Source: Rhodococcus sp. ARC_M5
Lineage (GTDB): Bacteria; Actinomycetota; Actinomycetes; Mycobacteriales; Mycobacteriaceae
NCBI RefSeq assembly: GCF_022810405.1
Contig: NZ_JALGQE010000010.1
Span: forward strand, 62,001-126,000
Direction: 5' to 3'
DNA: 64,000 nt
Shown here in pieces: positions 51,598 to 60,437 of the stretch. Both the position numbers and the translations under genes were made by a program. The notes under the pieces were generated by a model. It did no database searches and was not told where the DNA came from. It saw only the letters and a program-made list of their open reading frames with translations. Within the stretch, counting starts at the first letter, position 1. Every line of letters begins with the position of its first letter.

Positions 51598-53012
51598 TGC
51601 AACCTCGACGACTTGTCAGTGGCTTTGGTAGGCAACGCCGTTTCGGTAGGCAACGGGGCCTTGTGAATATCTTCCAATGACTGCTTGACGGTGTCGACCT
51701 TGAACGCAAGAAGACCGACCATGAGAGCAAGGATCAGCAGGACGACGAGAGCGATGACTGCCTCTGGCCCCCAATACTTGACCAGAGCCACCGTGATGAA
51801 GGGCATTGCAATGGCAGCGGCGCGACCCGACATGCTGGCAAATCCGGTACCCCTGAGACGCAAGCGGGTCGGGAACAGCTCTGGCGTGTAACCGAACTGA
51901 CCGAGCGAAACGAAGAAGTACACCGCGGTGACGAGAGCAAACCCGAGTCCGATGACAAATATGTCTTCACGTGCGAACGCAAATGTGATTCCGAAAACGA
52001 TTATCGCGGCGCAGGAAAAGATGAGTCCTTTGGTGCGAGAAACTTTGTCGGCCAGCACTACGCACACCAGCGACCCCACGAGCGCGCCGACACTCATTGC
52101 AGTGGTGAACGCGAGCGATCCGGTGATAGACATGCCTTGGTTCACCAAGAATGTCGGGATCCAGGATACAAATCCGTAGACGGTCACGTTTATCGTCACA
52201 ATCAGCAGGGATGCGACGAACAGCCTGCTTCGCACCCCACGAGCAAAGAGAGCACTCAGTGGCGTCCGCGATTGAGTTCTTTTCTGAGTCAGGTGTTGAT
52301 CCGACCGCACAGGGGGCAGAGGCCCATGAGACGCTGCGACCCGTTTCTCGATGCTGGCGATCACTTCTTCGGCCTCCTCGTGACGGCCTTGAGCTTCGAG
52401 CCAGCGCGGCGACTCCGGCATGTTTTTTCTGGCGACCCAGACGGCCATGGCGGCAACACCTGCAATGCCGAACATGTATCGCCACCCCAAGTTGGGGATC
52501 ACGAACAGGCCCACCACAGAGGCCACCGGAAGTCCGGTCGCGATGACCGTTGACAACATCGCTGCCCATCGTCCGCGGCGCTCCGGCGGGACGAATTCAC
52601 CCAGCATGCCCATTGCCACAACAAGTTCAGCTCCCAGGCCCAACCCCATGATCAGACGCATCGAGATGAGAAATTCGATGTTCGGCGCGAATGCGGCTGC
52701 AAGCGACGCCAAGCCGAAGATCAGGAGATTGTACTGATAGGCGACCTTTCGACCCCACCGATCTCCGACGAGCCCACCCGCTGCAGCACCTACCATCATT
52801 CCGACGAACGTCGCAGACATGAAAATGGCGTTCTGGTCGATCGTGGAGAAGCCTTCGTCGGCCATGGCGGCTATCACGCCGCCGGCGAGGTAGATGTCGA
52901 AGGCATCGATAAACGCGCCCGCGCCGATCAACCCAAGCATTGACCAGTGGAAAGACGATATCGGTAGTCGGTCGAGACGAGGCCCCGAGTTGACTACGTG
53001 CTGATGTGTCAT
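51594..53012 (-). CDS. MFS transporter (aromatic/organic acid, sugar-porter-like)
   Basis: This is a 472-residue carrier with 12 predicted helices. AFIDAFDIYLAGG near residue 30 begins helix 1, GGLVGDRWGRK near 75 is the loop motif, GLGAELVVAMGMLGEFVP near 120 and PESPRWLEAQGR near 205 are typical of the AAHS/sugar-porter-like branch. ATG 53012 is preceded by GGAGAAG. It is in operon with the esterase. The promoter region contains a GntR-type site at 53286, so it may belong to the same regulon as the operon at 44 kb. Confidence 0.86.
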   Translation of the reverse strand: MTHQHVVNSGPRLDRLPISSFHWSMLGLIGAGAFIDAFDIYLAGGVIAAMADEGFSTIDQNAIFMSATFVGMMVGAAAGGLVGDRWGRKVAYQYNLLIFGLASLAAAFAPNIEFLISMRLIMGLGLGAELVVAMGMLGEFVPPERRGRWAAMLSTVIATGLPVASVVGLFVIPNLGWRYMFGIAGVAAMAVWVARKNMPESPRWLEAQGRHEEAEEVIASIEKRVAASHGPLPPVRSDQHLTQKRTQSRTPLSALFARGVRSRLFVASLLIVTINVTVYGFVSWIPTFLVNQGMSITGSLAFTTAMSVGALVGSLVCVVLADKVSRTKGLIFSCAAIIVFGITFAFAREDIFVIGLGFALVTAVYFFVSLGQFGYTPELFPTRLRLRGTGFASMSGRAAAIAMPFITVALVKYWGPEAVIALVVLLILALMVGLLAFKVDTVKQSLEDIHKAPLPTETALPTKATDKSSRLQ

Positions 53013-53285
53013 AGCTTCTCCAGTGCCCTGTGGGCAGCATTGTCGTGGATGACTCGTGGGTTGTGGTGATCGAGGTCGGTAATTTCGCACAGGCGTGATT
53101 CCGCAAGGGTGGTTAGAGAATGGTGCGACCGTGATGAAGAAGTTGAGAGGCTGACCACATTGCCTCCGCAATGAGATGCACGTTACATCAAGGTCACTGT
53201 AATCATATGAGGTTTAGGCCGTCAAGGGTGCGTTTCGGCGTGTTTTGGTGGGCTTAGCGCGGCCAGCAGACGGACGTTCGAGGTT

Positions 53286-53300
53286 AAACATCTGATCTTT
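53286..53300. promoter_or_regulatory. GntR-type site 4
   Basis: AAACATCTGATCTTT matches the palindrome at 44886 at 13 of 15 positions. It lies between the divergent MFS gene and the decayed GntR gene, the position expected for a GntR autoregulatory operator. Confidence 0.65.
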
Positions 53301-53359
53301 GACGATGCCCTGACACATGAGACGGCGCACCAGGCAAGTTGGTCACGACGCACGCGGCC

Positions 53360-53758
53360 CTGACTGCCAACCTTCCCGAGCGAAGCCTCCACGGTGAGCT
53401 GCAGCAAGATGCGCGTCTACCCCACTGGCGTCGAACAGCGAGGAGTTCGATCTCGGGCGCAGCACGACTCGTGAGGCCGTTAGCGCTCTGGCCGGTCGAA
53501 ATCTGACCCAAATCACCCGCGAATTACCAGCTTCAGCAAATTCGTTGTCGAGCCCGGTCGCCGCATCCGTCTTTTGATTGCATGGCGGAAGATCCGGACG
53601 CGACCACGCACCCGACGCGTTCCGGAAGTGCGTCGGGCGTTGATCACCGTGCTGTCCCCGAAGTCGCCTCCTCGGGTGAGTCCATTGCGGCAATGTCGCT
53701 TATGCGGCGACACCTCGATCATCTCGTCGACGATTACCTACAGATGGACCACATCTGA
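53360..53758 (+). pseudogene. Decayed GntR/FadR-family regulator
   Basis: Three out-of-frame pieces line up in order with the intact regulator at 44974. A first piece contains HGELQQDARLP, matching SGELQPGERLP. A second carries EEFDLGRSTTREAVSALAGR, matching AEFGVGRSTIREALRSLASQ. A third carries SIAAMSLMRRHLDHLVDDY, matching SMAAMDLMRKHLDHLGDSY, and ends at the stop at 53756. At least two frameshifts and loss of the central FCD region make this a clear pseudogene. It faces the MFS gene and precedes the MaoC relic, as a paralogous regulator would. Confidence 0.82.
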
Positions 53759-53785
53759 GATGCTCGACCCTGCCTCGGGATGCGC

Positions 53786-53800
53786 ATACATCAGATAATT
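53786..53800. promoter_or_regulatory. GntR-type site 5
   Basis: ATACATCAGATAATT matches 12 of 15 positions of the palindrome at 44886. It lies between the decayed gntR gene and the decayed MaoC gene, upstream of the second PrpD gene. Confidence 0.5.
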
Positions 53801-53881
53801 GATCTCGATCCATATCTGGATTCACGCACGACCGGCCCTCAGCGCCAGCATGCCACCCATCAATGCAGCCCTTGACACCTG

Positions 53882-53896
53882 ATACATCCGATGTTT
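53882..53896. promoter_or_regulatory. GntR-type site 6
   Basis: ATACATCCGATGTTT matches 13 of 15 positions of the palindrome at 44886, about 70 bp before the decayed MaoC gene. This is the position that site 1 has in the intact operon. Confidence 0.65.
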
Positions 53897-53951
53897 ATGG
53901 TCGGCAAGACGGAATTGACCACTTGTCGCGGAGGTAGGCAAGGAAGTGTCG

Positions 53952-54208
53952 ATGCGTCAAGCCCGTCCTGGGACGGTTTTCGCACATCGCATCAAGCGTG
54001 ACGCTCATCGACCTCCGTTGAGTTGCAACATCATCGGCATCGGCAACACCTCATCTTGGCTGCTGCCGATGGCCACCAACCAGAATTATTCCAACCTCTT
54101 GCCTCGCAGAACCTGAAGACGGAAAGTCATGTCGTCTCATACTTTTGGTTGACATCACTTGTTGCACTTTGCATTTCACTCCTAGGCAAGACTGTGAACG
54201 GCACTTGA
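53952..54208 (+). pseudogene. Decayed MaoC-family hydratase
   Basis: One frame reads RPGTVFAHRIKR and SSWLLPMATNQNYSN, and a shifted frame continues LASQNLKTESHVVS with a downstream hydrophobic run to the stop at 54206. These match the intact MaoC protein at 44293 in order: GDVYQHPFGRT, WVTLLSLNTNQNHFN and LASQNPITDGKVIV. The frameshift and truncation mean it is not functional. Position, directly upstream of a CoA-transferase relic and PrpD copy 2, mirrors the intact operon. Confidence 0.72.
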
Positions 54209-54276
54209 AGCTCGCGATTATCGACATCACGATGATCGAACCGCTCTGTGCGGGCGCACCCTGTACCCGAAACTCA

Positions 54277-54362
54277 GATCATCTCGGCTACGACGACAGC
54301 GCACCGCAGAACCCAGCGCACAAGGCGCATTCGGAACTATCGACGCGGAGACGACGGCATGA
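54277..54362 (+). pseudogene. 3' remnant of a CaiB-type CoA-transferase gene
   Basis: Translation gives DHLGYDD, then after a shift TAEPSAQGAFGTIDAETTA and a TGA that overlaps the next ATG. The intact CoA-transferase at 43079 ends DQLGYDDERVAKLKAEGAFGTAKDEVRA in two parts, and also overlaps its PrpD gene at the stop. So only the last 25-30 codons survive here, and the junction with the PrpD start has been kept. Confidence 0.75.
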
Positions 54363-55750
54363 ACTCGACAGAACTGGTCCATTGGGCACACGGTTTGACT
54401 CTCGGTGCCATTCCTACCGAGGTGCAGCACAGTGCAACGCGGCATCTGCTCGACGGCATCGGAAATGCGATTGCAGCCAGGCGCCTCGGATACGGGGTGC
54501 CTGGTTGGACGGTCGCTGAATCATTGGGCGGGCCCGAAGAGGCACAACCGCTGACCGGAACGCGTGCGCTTTCGGCGCCTGCCGCCGCGATGTCCAGCGC
54601 GATTCTGGTGCACTCCATAGACTACGACGACACACACGCAGGCGGCGTAGTCCATCCAACAGCGATCACATTGCCCGCAGCGTTCGCAGTCGGGCAACAA
54701 GTCGGTGCGACGGGTGCAGATGTTCTACTCGCCGGCGTCGTCGGACTCGAAACCGCTTGTCGGCTCGGCAGTGTCAGCCCACATGGTTTCCACGCGGGAG
54801 GCCTGCACGCCACCGCGGTAGTGGGTCCCTTGACCGCTGCGCTGGTGTCCGGACGCCTTATGGGTCTGACAACTGCGCAATTGATCGCCGGTCTAGGAAT
54901 CGCGGGTTCGTCGAGCAGCGGGCTCATGGAGTTCCTCGAGACTGACGCCAACACCAAGTCATTGCACCCTGGAAACTCCGCACTGAACGGCATCATCGCC
55001 GCTCGCCTGGCGCAGGCCGGGGCGACGGGCCCGCACTCTGTGCTTGAGGGAAAGTGGGGCCTCTATGCCACATTTTCCCGTCGCGCCGTCGACCTCTCCG
55101 TCATCACTGACGCGCTCGGGAGCCGTTGGGAAACTGCCAATATTGGAATCAAGTCCTATCCGAGTTGCCAACTGATGCATGTCACGCTCGATGCCATCTC
55201 GGCCGCAGTATCTGCGAAAAATGTGGATGCCTCGAAGATTTCGGACATCGAAGTACACGTGCACCCGGATTCACGGACCTTCGTCTGCCGAGACAGTGCG
55301 GGCGTTACGCCCCCGGTCAGCACGTACGACGCCAAATTCGATCTACCGTGGAGCGTCGCAGCCCTTCTGCACGACTCTGCTGTGGACATCGGCACTTATA
55401 CCGAAGAGTCCATCGGAAGGCCCGACGTCATGGCGACGGCGCGCATGGTGCGCGTCATCGACGCGCCGACCGACGGACCGGCAGTGGCCGCTCCGGGTCG
55501 CGTAGTTGTGAAACTGACAGATGGTCAGGTGCTTGTTGGTACCGTGCCCGGCAGTCGTGGCGGAGCCGCCTTCCCATTGACAGACGAGGATCTACGAGCC
55601 AAGTTCACCGCGAACTGCGGTGGCCATCCATTGGCAAAAGAATTGGCAGACAGAGTTTTCGGACTATCTGACGAGAGTCGGCTCGACGGCATTCTGGCAC
55701 TCACCGCCAACATCACGTTCGGCACTGAAGCAGCCGTCACATCGTTCTGA
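54359..55750 (+). CDS. MmgE/PrpD family protein, copy 2
   Basis: This is a 463-residue protein highly similar to the MmgE/PrpD protein at 41712. Shared landmarks are RRLGYGVPGWTVAESLGG near residue 40, HSIDYDDTHAGGVVHPTA near 82 and IGIKSYPSCQLMHVTLDA near 264. Family reactions include methylcitrate dehydration, aconitate decarboxylation and epimerisation. The frame is intact although the genes before it have decayed. Its ATG overlaps the relic CoA-transferase stop (ATGA). It may now be transcribed from the GntR-type sites upstream. Confidence 0.85.
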   Translation: MNSTELVHWAHGLTLGAIPTEVQHSATRHLLDGIGNAIAARRLGYGVPGWTVAESLGGPEEAQPLTGTRALSAPAAAMSSAILVHSIDYDDTHAGGVVHPTAITLPAAFAVGQQVGATGADVLLAGVVGLETACRLGSVSPHGFHAGGLHATAVVGPLTAALVSGRLMGLTTAQLIAGLGIAGSSSSGLMEFLETDANTKSLHPGNSALNGIIAARLAQAGATGPHSVLEGKWGLYATFSRRAVDLSVITDALGSRWETANIGIKSYPSCQLMHVTLDAISAAVSAKNVDASKISDIEVHVHPDSRTFVCRDSAGVTPPVSTYDAKFDLPWSVAALLHDSAVDIGTYTEESIGRPDVMATARMVRVIDAPTDGPAVAAPGRVVVKLTDGQVLVGTVPGSRGGAAFPLTDEDLRAKFTANCGGHPLAKELADRVFGLSDESRLDGILALTANITFGTEAAVTSF

Positions 55751-56184
55751 ACGTCACGAGACCGATCGTGGCCACCCCTGTCGTAGTGGCGGGACATGCT
55801 CCATCCAAGACCATGGTGAACGCGATGACCGTGCAGTAGGCAAGGCATCTCTTGGACTTTGCAGTGAAGGCAGTGAATCCTTTCCGTGCTATGTGGCAAC
55901 GGATTTCACCGGATTCGCAGTACCGTGTACGGCATAGGAGGGTGCGCGGATAGCGCTGAAGCTTGCCCACCCTGCCCGACGATGGCCGCCGGGCGGATTC
56001 TTCCACCACGCTGGATCAACGGCTTGATGAGATTCTCGGTGCCGATCGGCTCCCTGCATGCGCAAGGGAGGAGTCCGCCCGCCTCGACAAGGGGAGCGAT
56101 TTACGGACGGACCGAACGTAACTCCCGTGCCAACGAGCCTCGGTTCGGGTGCTTTGGGGTTGACCGAGGAGGTGGGCCCAACAC
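55751..56184. other. Intergenic stretch, no gene seen
   Basis: This 434-bp gap separates the PrpD gene from the convergent cupin gene. Only short, broken frames occur, and none carries recognisable coding signal. I see no strong hairpin or repeat. It may be further decayed sequence. Confidence 0.4.
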
Positions 56185-56718
56185 TCAGCGAACAAATTGG
56201 TCGACGTACTCCACCCCGAGGCCGACCTCCGCGTAGTGGTTTCGTGCTGCTTCGAGTTTGGTGAAGACGTCTTCGTATCCCACTGCATTGCCTTCAGGGT
56301 CGACGTACACGTATGTACCGGTCACGTGAAACAGGGTGACCATCTCGTCGACATCTTCGGGCACCACGAGGGTGTGTGTTTCTCCGGGCGGCTCGAAAGC
56401 GTAGCCATTTGTGTCCGCGACCCAGTCGTGCTCCAGGTAGTGCCACCTGCCCTTTAATGGGAAAGCATGAACGGGGCCCGCGTGGCGATGTCGTGACAGC
56501 ACTCCACTGCGCCTGACACGCAACAGATTCACGAAGTACCCCTGTGTAACGGACAGTAGAAGAGGGCGAAAACTTACCTGCTCAGCCTGCGGAACCCAGA
56601 GGCGCTCATCTGTGTTTTCAAGGTCGAGCACTTGTGGGACTACCAAGTCGTCGACCATTCCGCGTGGTTGATCACCTCGGAAAGGCTCTACAACACCTTG
56701 TTTCGGTCCAGCCATCAT
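56185..56718 (-). CDS. Cupin of the 2,4'-dihydroxyacetophenone dioxygenase family
   Basis: This is a 177-residue cupin-fold protein related to 2,4'-dihydroxyacetophenone dioxygenase (DAD), an iron enzyme that cleaves a C-C bond next to a keto group. The metal site is expected in SRHRHAGPVHAFPLKGRWHY, where the HRH pair is near residue 78, and FEPPGETHTL near 110. The remaining family features (FRPLLLSVTQG and VYVDPEGNAVGYEDVFT) are present. It overlaps the preceding dehydrogenase gene by 4 bp and is last in its operon. The substrate may well not be an acetophenone. Confidence 0.78.
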   Translation of the reverse strand: MMAGPKQGVVEPFRGDQPRGMVDDLVVPQVLDLENTDERLWVPQAEQVSFRPLLLSVTQGYFVNLLRVRRSGVLSRHRHAGPVHAFPLKGRWHYLEHDWVADTNGYAFEPPGETHTLVVPEDVDEMVTLFHVTGTYVYVDPEGNAVGYEDVFTKLEAARNHYAEVGLGVEYVDQFVR

Positions 56719-57836
56719 GCGGTCCTTCCGTTGGCGTTCAAATCAGTGCTTGCGTCTACCTCGACTTTGTCGATGGCCACCATCAAAGAGGCGAGCGACG
56801 GATAGGGGTCGCAGTTTGCCCGGTGCGGCGAATCGAGTACCGATTGCGCGAGGACGCGCCTGTTCGCATCGGAGGGCTCGGTGTCGAGCTGGGTAAGCGA
56901 ACACGGCAAACCGATCGCGGCCACGTATTGCCGTACCGCCGCATAGGATGCGTGATCCTCGTGTGCAAGTTGCACGAGGAGGCCGTACGCAACGTGAAAG
57001 CCGTGCAAGTGGGCGTCCGAACCTGGGCACGCCATGAGCCCGCGAGTCATGGCGTGCGCCATGGACAGTCCACCGTTCTCGAATGCCATCCCCGACATCA
57101 GTACACACGCCTCGACCACCCGCTCCACAGCATCCGGCGAACCAGACACAGCATCCGCTCCGTGTGTTACCAACTCGTCGAAACATCCGTCAGCAATGAA
57201 TGCCGGCAGTGCGAGTGCGCGCTGGCGGTGCGAGTTCAGGCCCGCAGCGCGCGCGCATGCCTCGGCTTCGAACTTCTTCGCCAGAGCATCACCGATTCCG
57301 GAGAGAAGGAAGCGGATGGGTGCGGCTGCGATAACTGTCGTGTCCACCACGACCAACTCTGGGTTCGCCTGCATATGAGGCGTATCGACGAGTTGATGTT
57401 GTTCGTCGTACAAGGCGATGACGCGGGAGGTGGGACCGTCATTCGACGCGATCGTCGGTACGGTCACGATCGGCACGTCGAGCGTGCGCGCAATACCTTT
57501 TCCCTGGTCGAGGACCTTGCCGCCGCCCGCGGCAACTATTACGTCCGGCGAGTGCGAGCGAGCATGCTTGGTAAGCGTATCGATATTCGACCACGTCACC
57601 TCGCCGTCGACGCTTTTCATCAAGGTCGCGACCCCAGCTTCATTCAGCGATGCTGCAAGCCGGACGCCGATCGTGTCGGCCAACTGCATGTCGACTAGCA
57701 GGTATGCGCGGCTTCGACGTAGCGCGACTAGATTTCCGACTTTGTCCAATGCACCCGGGCCTTGGACGTACCGCGTCGGGGCAACAAACGTGCGCAGCGC
57801 CGGAGGGATAGGTGCCGCAGCGCTCAGTGCTCCCAC
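56715..57836 (-). CDS. Iron-containing alcohol dehydrogenase (glycerol dehydrogenase-like)
   Basis: This 373-residue enzyme of the GldA family oxidises a polyol or hydroxy compound with NAD. GGGKVLDQGKG near residue 105 is the nucleotide region, VPTIASNDGPTS near 128 is typical of the glycerol dehydrogenase branch, and metal ligands are the Asp in SGIGDALAKKFEAE near 183 and the His residues in LSMAHAMTRG and LHGFHVAYG near 263 and 280. The GTG start overlaps the transketolase C-subunit by 13 bp. It is in the operon with a split transketolase. Confidence 0.83.
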   Translation of the reverse strand: MGALSAAAPIPPALRTFVAPTRYVQGPGALDKVGNLVALRRSRAYLLVDMQLADTIGVRLAASLNEAGVATLMKSVDGEVTWSNIDTLTKHARSHSPDVIVAAGGGKVLDQGKGIARTLDVPIVTVPTIASNDGPTSRVIALYDEQHQLVDTPHMQANPELVVVDTTVIAAAPIRFLLSGIGDALAKKFEAEACARAAGLNSHRQRALALPAFIADGCFDELVTHGADAVSGSPDAVERVVEACVLMSGMAFENGGLSMAHAMTRGLMACPGSDAHLHGFHVAYGLLVQLAHEDHASYAAVRQYVAAIGLPCSLTQLDTEPSDANRRVLAQSVLDSPHRANCDPYPSLASLMVAIDKVEVDASTDLNANGRTA

Positions 57837-58810
57837 CTCCCGGTCACAGCGGCTTCAGTGATCGCATCGACGTCGAGGCCGAACATTGCATCGAGGTACG
57901 TTTGCGAACCGCACGGGTGGAAGCGGTCCTGCAAGCCGATGCGTACCACGGGTCGGTGGTCGATGCCGGAGTCGTAGAGGCTCTCGAGAACGAGAGTGCC
58001 GAGCCCGCCAGTACGCAAGTGATTCTCGACGGTTATCAGGCGGGGCACCTCGGACGCGAATTCGACCACGCCCTCGACGTCGAAAGGTTTGATGGTCGGA
58101 ACGTGCAATACACCGACGCTGACACCCTGAGTTTCGGCCAGACGTGCGGCGTCGAGCGCGCGAGCGGTCATGAAGCCGGTGCTGACAATACCCACGTCAC
58201 TGCCCCGACGCAGAACCTTGGCCTTCCCGATCTCGAACTCGTAGTTCCCGTCGAGGACTACAGGCACCTTTCCGCGCAGGTTCCGGATGTAGAAGGTGCC
58301 GGGCGTCGACGCCGCAGCGGTTACGACTTGCCGGAGCTCGACCGCATCGCAGGGGTCGATGACCGTGATGTCAGGTATCGACCGCATGACGGCGAGGTCT
58401 TCCAATGCCTGGTGGGTGCCGCCGTATGGGTTGACCAGCCCTGGGGCACCGCCCATGACTTTGACGTTGGCTTTGCTGTGCGCGCATGCAACGGCCATGA
58501 AGTCCAACGCACGGCGGGTGAGGAATGCCGCGTACGTTGCCGCGAACGAAACCTTTCCTACTTTGGCGAGCCCCGCCGCGATCATAATGGTGTTCTGTTC
58601 CGCCATTCCGGCATTGAAGTACCTGTCCGGGAACGCGTCTTTGAAGGGGAGGATGTCGCTGTATCGACCCATGTCGGCCGTGATGCCGACGATGTCGGAA
58701 TTAGTGGCACCGAGCTCCGCCAGTGTGTTGCCGAACGGCGCCACCTCGTACGGGCCGACCACGTCGGCCACTTCTCCCATGCCTCCGCTGCGGCCTTTCA
58801 GCTCAACCAT
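57824..58810 (-). CDS. Transketolase, C-terminal subunit
   Basis: This is a 328-residue subunit with the pyrimidine-binding and C-terminal domains of transketolase. YFNAGMAEQNTIMIAAGLAKVG near residue 65 contains the catalytic Glu of the MAEQN motif, and GTHQALEDLAVMRSIP near 130 is also typical. The partner with the pyrophosphate-binding domain is encoded just upstream; their coding regions overlap by 8 bp. Two-subunit transketolases occur in several sugar-specific pathways, such as apiose breakdown, so the substrate may be unusual. Confidence 0.87.
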   Translation of the reverse strand: MVELKGRSGGMGEVADVVGPYEVAPFGNTLAELGATNSDIVGITADMGRYSDILPFKDAFPDRYFNAGMAEQNTIMIAAGLAKVGKVSFAATYAAFLTRRALDFMAVACAHSKANVKVMGGAPGLVNPYGGTHQALEDLAVMRSIPDITVIDPCDAVELRQVVTAAASTPGTFYIRNLRGKVPVVLDGNYEFEIGKAKVLRRGSDVGIVSTGFMTARALDAARLAETQGVSVGVLHVPTIKPFDVEGVVEFASEVPRLITVENHLRTGGLGTLVLESLYDSGIDHRPVVRIGLQDRFHPCGSQTYLDAMFGLDVDAITEAAVTGRWEH

Positions 58811-59648
58811 GGTTCTCCTCCAGCTCGTCCATCAAATTGGTCCATTCGTCTTGTGCGACGCGAACGAAGTGCGCGCGTTCGCGGGCGACGAGGGTGGGTA
58901 CCCCGTGCCCCGGAGTCGTTCGCAGGACCACGACTTTCGGTCCGCTGCATTCGCGTAATTCGTCGATCGCGGTGACCAGAGCCGCCATGTCGTTGCCATT
59001 GACTTCTCGTGCGGACCACCCGAAAGCCTTCCACTTGTCGGCAACCGGTTCGATCGGCATCACCAACGCACCGTCGGCCTGAATGCCGTTGCAGTCGACG
59101 AAGGCCCACAGGTTGTCGAGCTCAAATCCACCGGCAGCCATTGCTGATTCCCAGGTCGATCCTTCTTGGAGTTCACCGTCTGACAGTTCCACGAGAACGC
59201 GTGCGGAGGAGCCGTCCAATCGCAGGCCCAATGCCATACCGACGCCCTGACCCAGTCCGTGGCCGAGTGACCCGCTGGTGATCTCAACGCCAGGCGTCTC
59301 GTCGAATGTGCTCATGGGAAGTTCGCTGCCGTTCAAGGCGTAGGTCGCGAGATCTTCCTCGTCGAGCACGCCGATCTCGGCCAACACCGCGTACAACGCT
59401 ATCGAGTAATGGCCTGTCGACAGGAGAAAACGATCCCGCGCAGGATCATCCAGCTGCTGTGGGTCGAATCGAAGTTCACGGAAATAGACCGCAGCAAGTA
59501 AGTCGGCGATGCCCAGGCCCTGCGCGATGTACCCCTCGCCTTTGTCTGCGGCCATGCGGAGCATTCGGCGGCGCAGCGAATACGCTGTGTCCTCCAGCTC
59601 CGCCACAGATTTGGTTGCGATTTCAGTGGTCATGACAACTAAGCTCAT
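58803..59648 (-). CDS. Transketolase, N-terminal subunit
   Basis: This is a 281-residue thiamine-diphosphate-binding subunit. GSLGHGLGQGVGMALGLRL near residue 127 and LSDGELQEGSTWESAM near 155 form the cofactor site, and AFVDCNGIQADG near 187 completes it. The usual GDGE is SDGE here, as in other split transketolases. An ATG at 59633 is an alternative start (MTTEIATKS). The gene lies 16 bp after the SDR gene and is co-transcribed with the C-subunit. Confidence 0.87.
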   Translation of the reverse strand: MSLVVMTTEIATKSVAELEDTAYSLRRRMLRMAADKGEGYIAQGLGIADLLAAVYFRELRFDPQQLDDPARDRFLLSTGHYSIALYAVLAEIGVLDEEDLATYALNGSELPMSTFDETPGVEITSGSLGHGLGQGVGMALGLRLDGSSARVLVELSDGELQEGSTWESAMAAGGFELDNLWAFVDCNGIQADGALVMPIEPVADKWKAFGWSAREVNGNDMAALVTAIDELRECSGPKVVVLRTTPGHGVPTLVARERAHFVRVAQDEWTNLMDELEENHG

Positions 59649-59663
59649 TTCTGTTGATTTGGA

Positions 59664-60437
59664 TCAGTAGAAGGTGCCATCAATGATGGTTCCGCCATCG
59701 ACGGGTATGCAGGCACCGTTGATGTACGAGGCCGCCGGTGATGCCAGGAACACAGCGACGCTTGCGATTTCGTCGGGATTACCGAGGCGGCGCATAGGTA
59801 TCCGACGCGTCATGAGCTCTTCGTCCAAGAGTCCGTTCTCGAAACCCGAACGCATCATCGCGGTTTCGATAAATCCTGGGGCGATAGCGTTCACACGTAT
59901 TCCATCTGGACCCCATTCGGCAGCGAGTGTGCGTGTCAGCCCGATGATTCCAGTCTTCGCAGCGTTGTATGCCGCGCGTTGCGGCATGCCGAGGCTCGAA
60001 CCCAGGGATCCGAGATTGATCACCGACGGCGCGTCGGATGCCTGCAACAGGCCGTGCAAAACACGGGAGCATCGGAACGTGCCGCCAAGATTGACATCGA
60101 GTACCGCGAGCCATCGCTCGGTGCTGAGTTCCTGAGTGGCACTGCGCGTAATGAGGCCTGCGTTGTTCACAAGAACATCCAGCCTCCCGCCGCCCCACTC
60201 CGCGGTGGCAGCGGCCATCTTCGCTACTGCACGGTCGTCGGTGACATCAGCTGTGGTCCAGTCGACAGCCTCGTCGCCGAATTTTTTGCGGAGGCTGATA
60301 CCGGCGGCTCGGACGGCGTCCTCGGCAACGTCCGAGAGCATGACTCGGTAGTCGCCGGTCAAGAAAGACTCGGCCATGGCGAGACCAAGGCCCTGAGCCG
60401 AACCGGTTATGAGGACGTGTCTAGGCATGGAGGTCAC
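59664..60437 (-). CDS. Short-chain dehydrogenase/reductase (FabG-like)
   Basis: This is a classical SDR of 254-257 residues. TGSAQGLG near residue 11 binds NAD(P), NNAG is near 91, and YNAAK near 156 supplies the catalytic Tyr and Lys. The C-terminal PVDGGTIIDG is typical. Starts at 60437 (GTG) and 60428 (ATG, MPRHVLITG) are both possible; either overlaps the end of the TctA gene. Its place between a TTT transporter and a transketolase suggests it oxidises the imported hydroxy compound. Confidence 0.83.
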   Translation of the reverse strand: MTSMPRHVLITGSAQGLGLAMAESFLTGDYRVMLSDVAEDAVRAAGISLRKKFGDEAVDWTTADVTDDRAVAKMAAATAEWGGGRLDVLVNNAGLITRSATQELSTERWLAVLDVNLGGTFRCSRVLHGLLQASDAPSVINLGSLGSSLGMPQRAAYNAAKTGIIGLTRTLAAEWGPDGIRVNAIAPGFIETAMMRSGFENGLLDEELMTRRIPMRRLGNPDEIASVAVFLASPAASYINGACIPVDGGTIIDGTFY

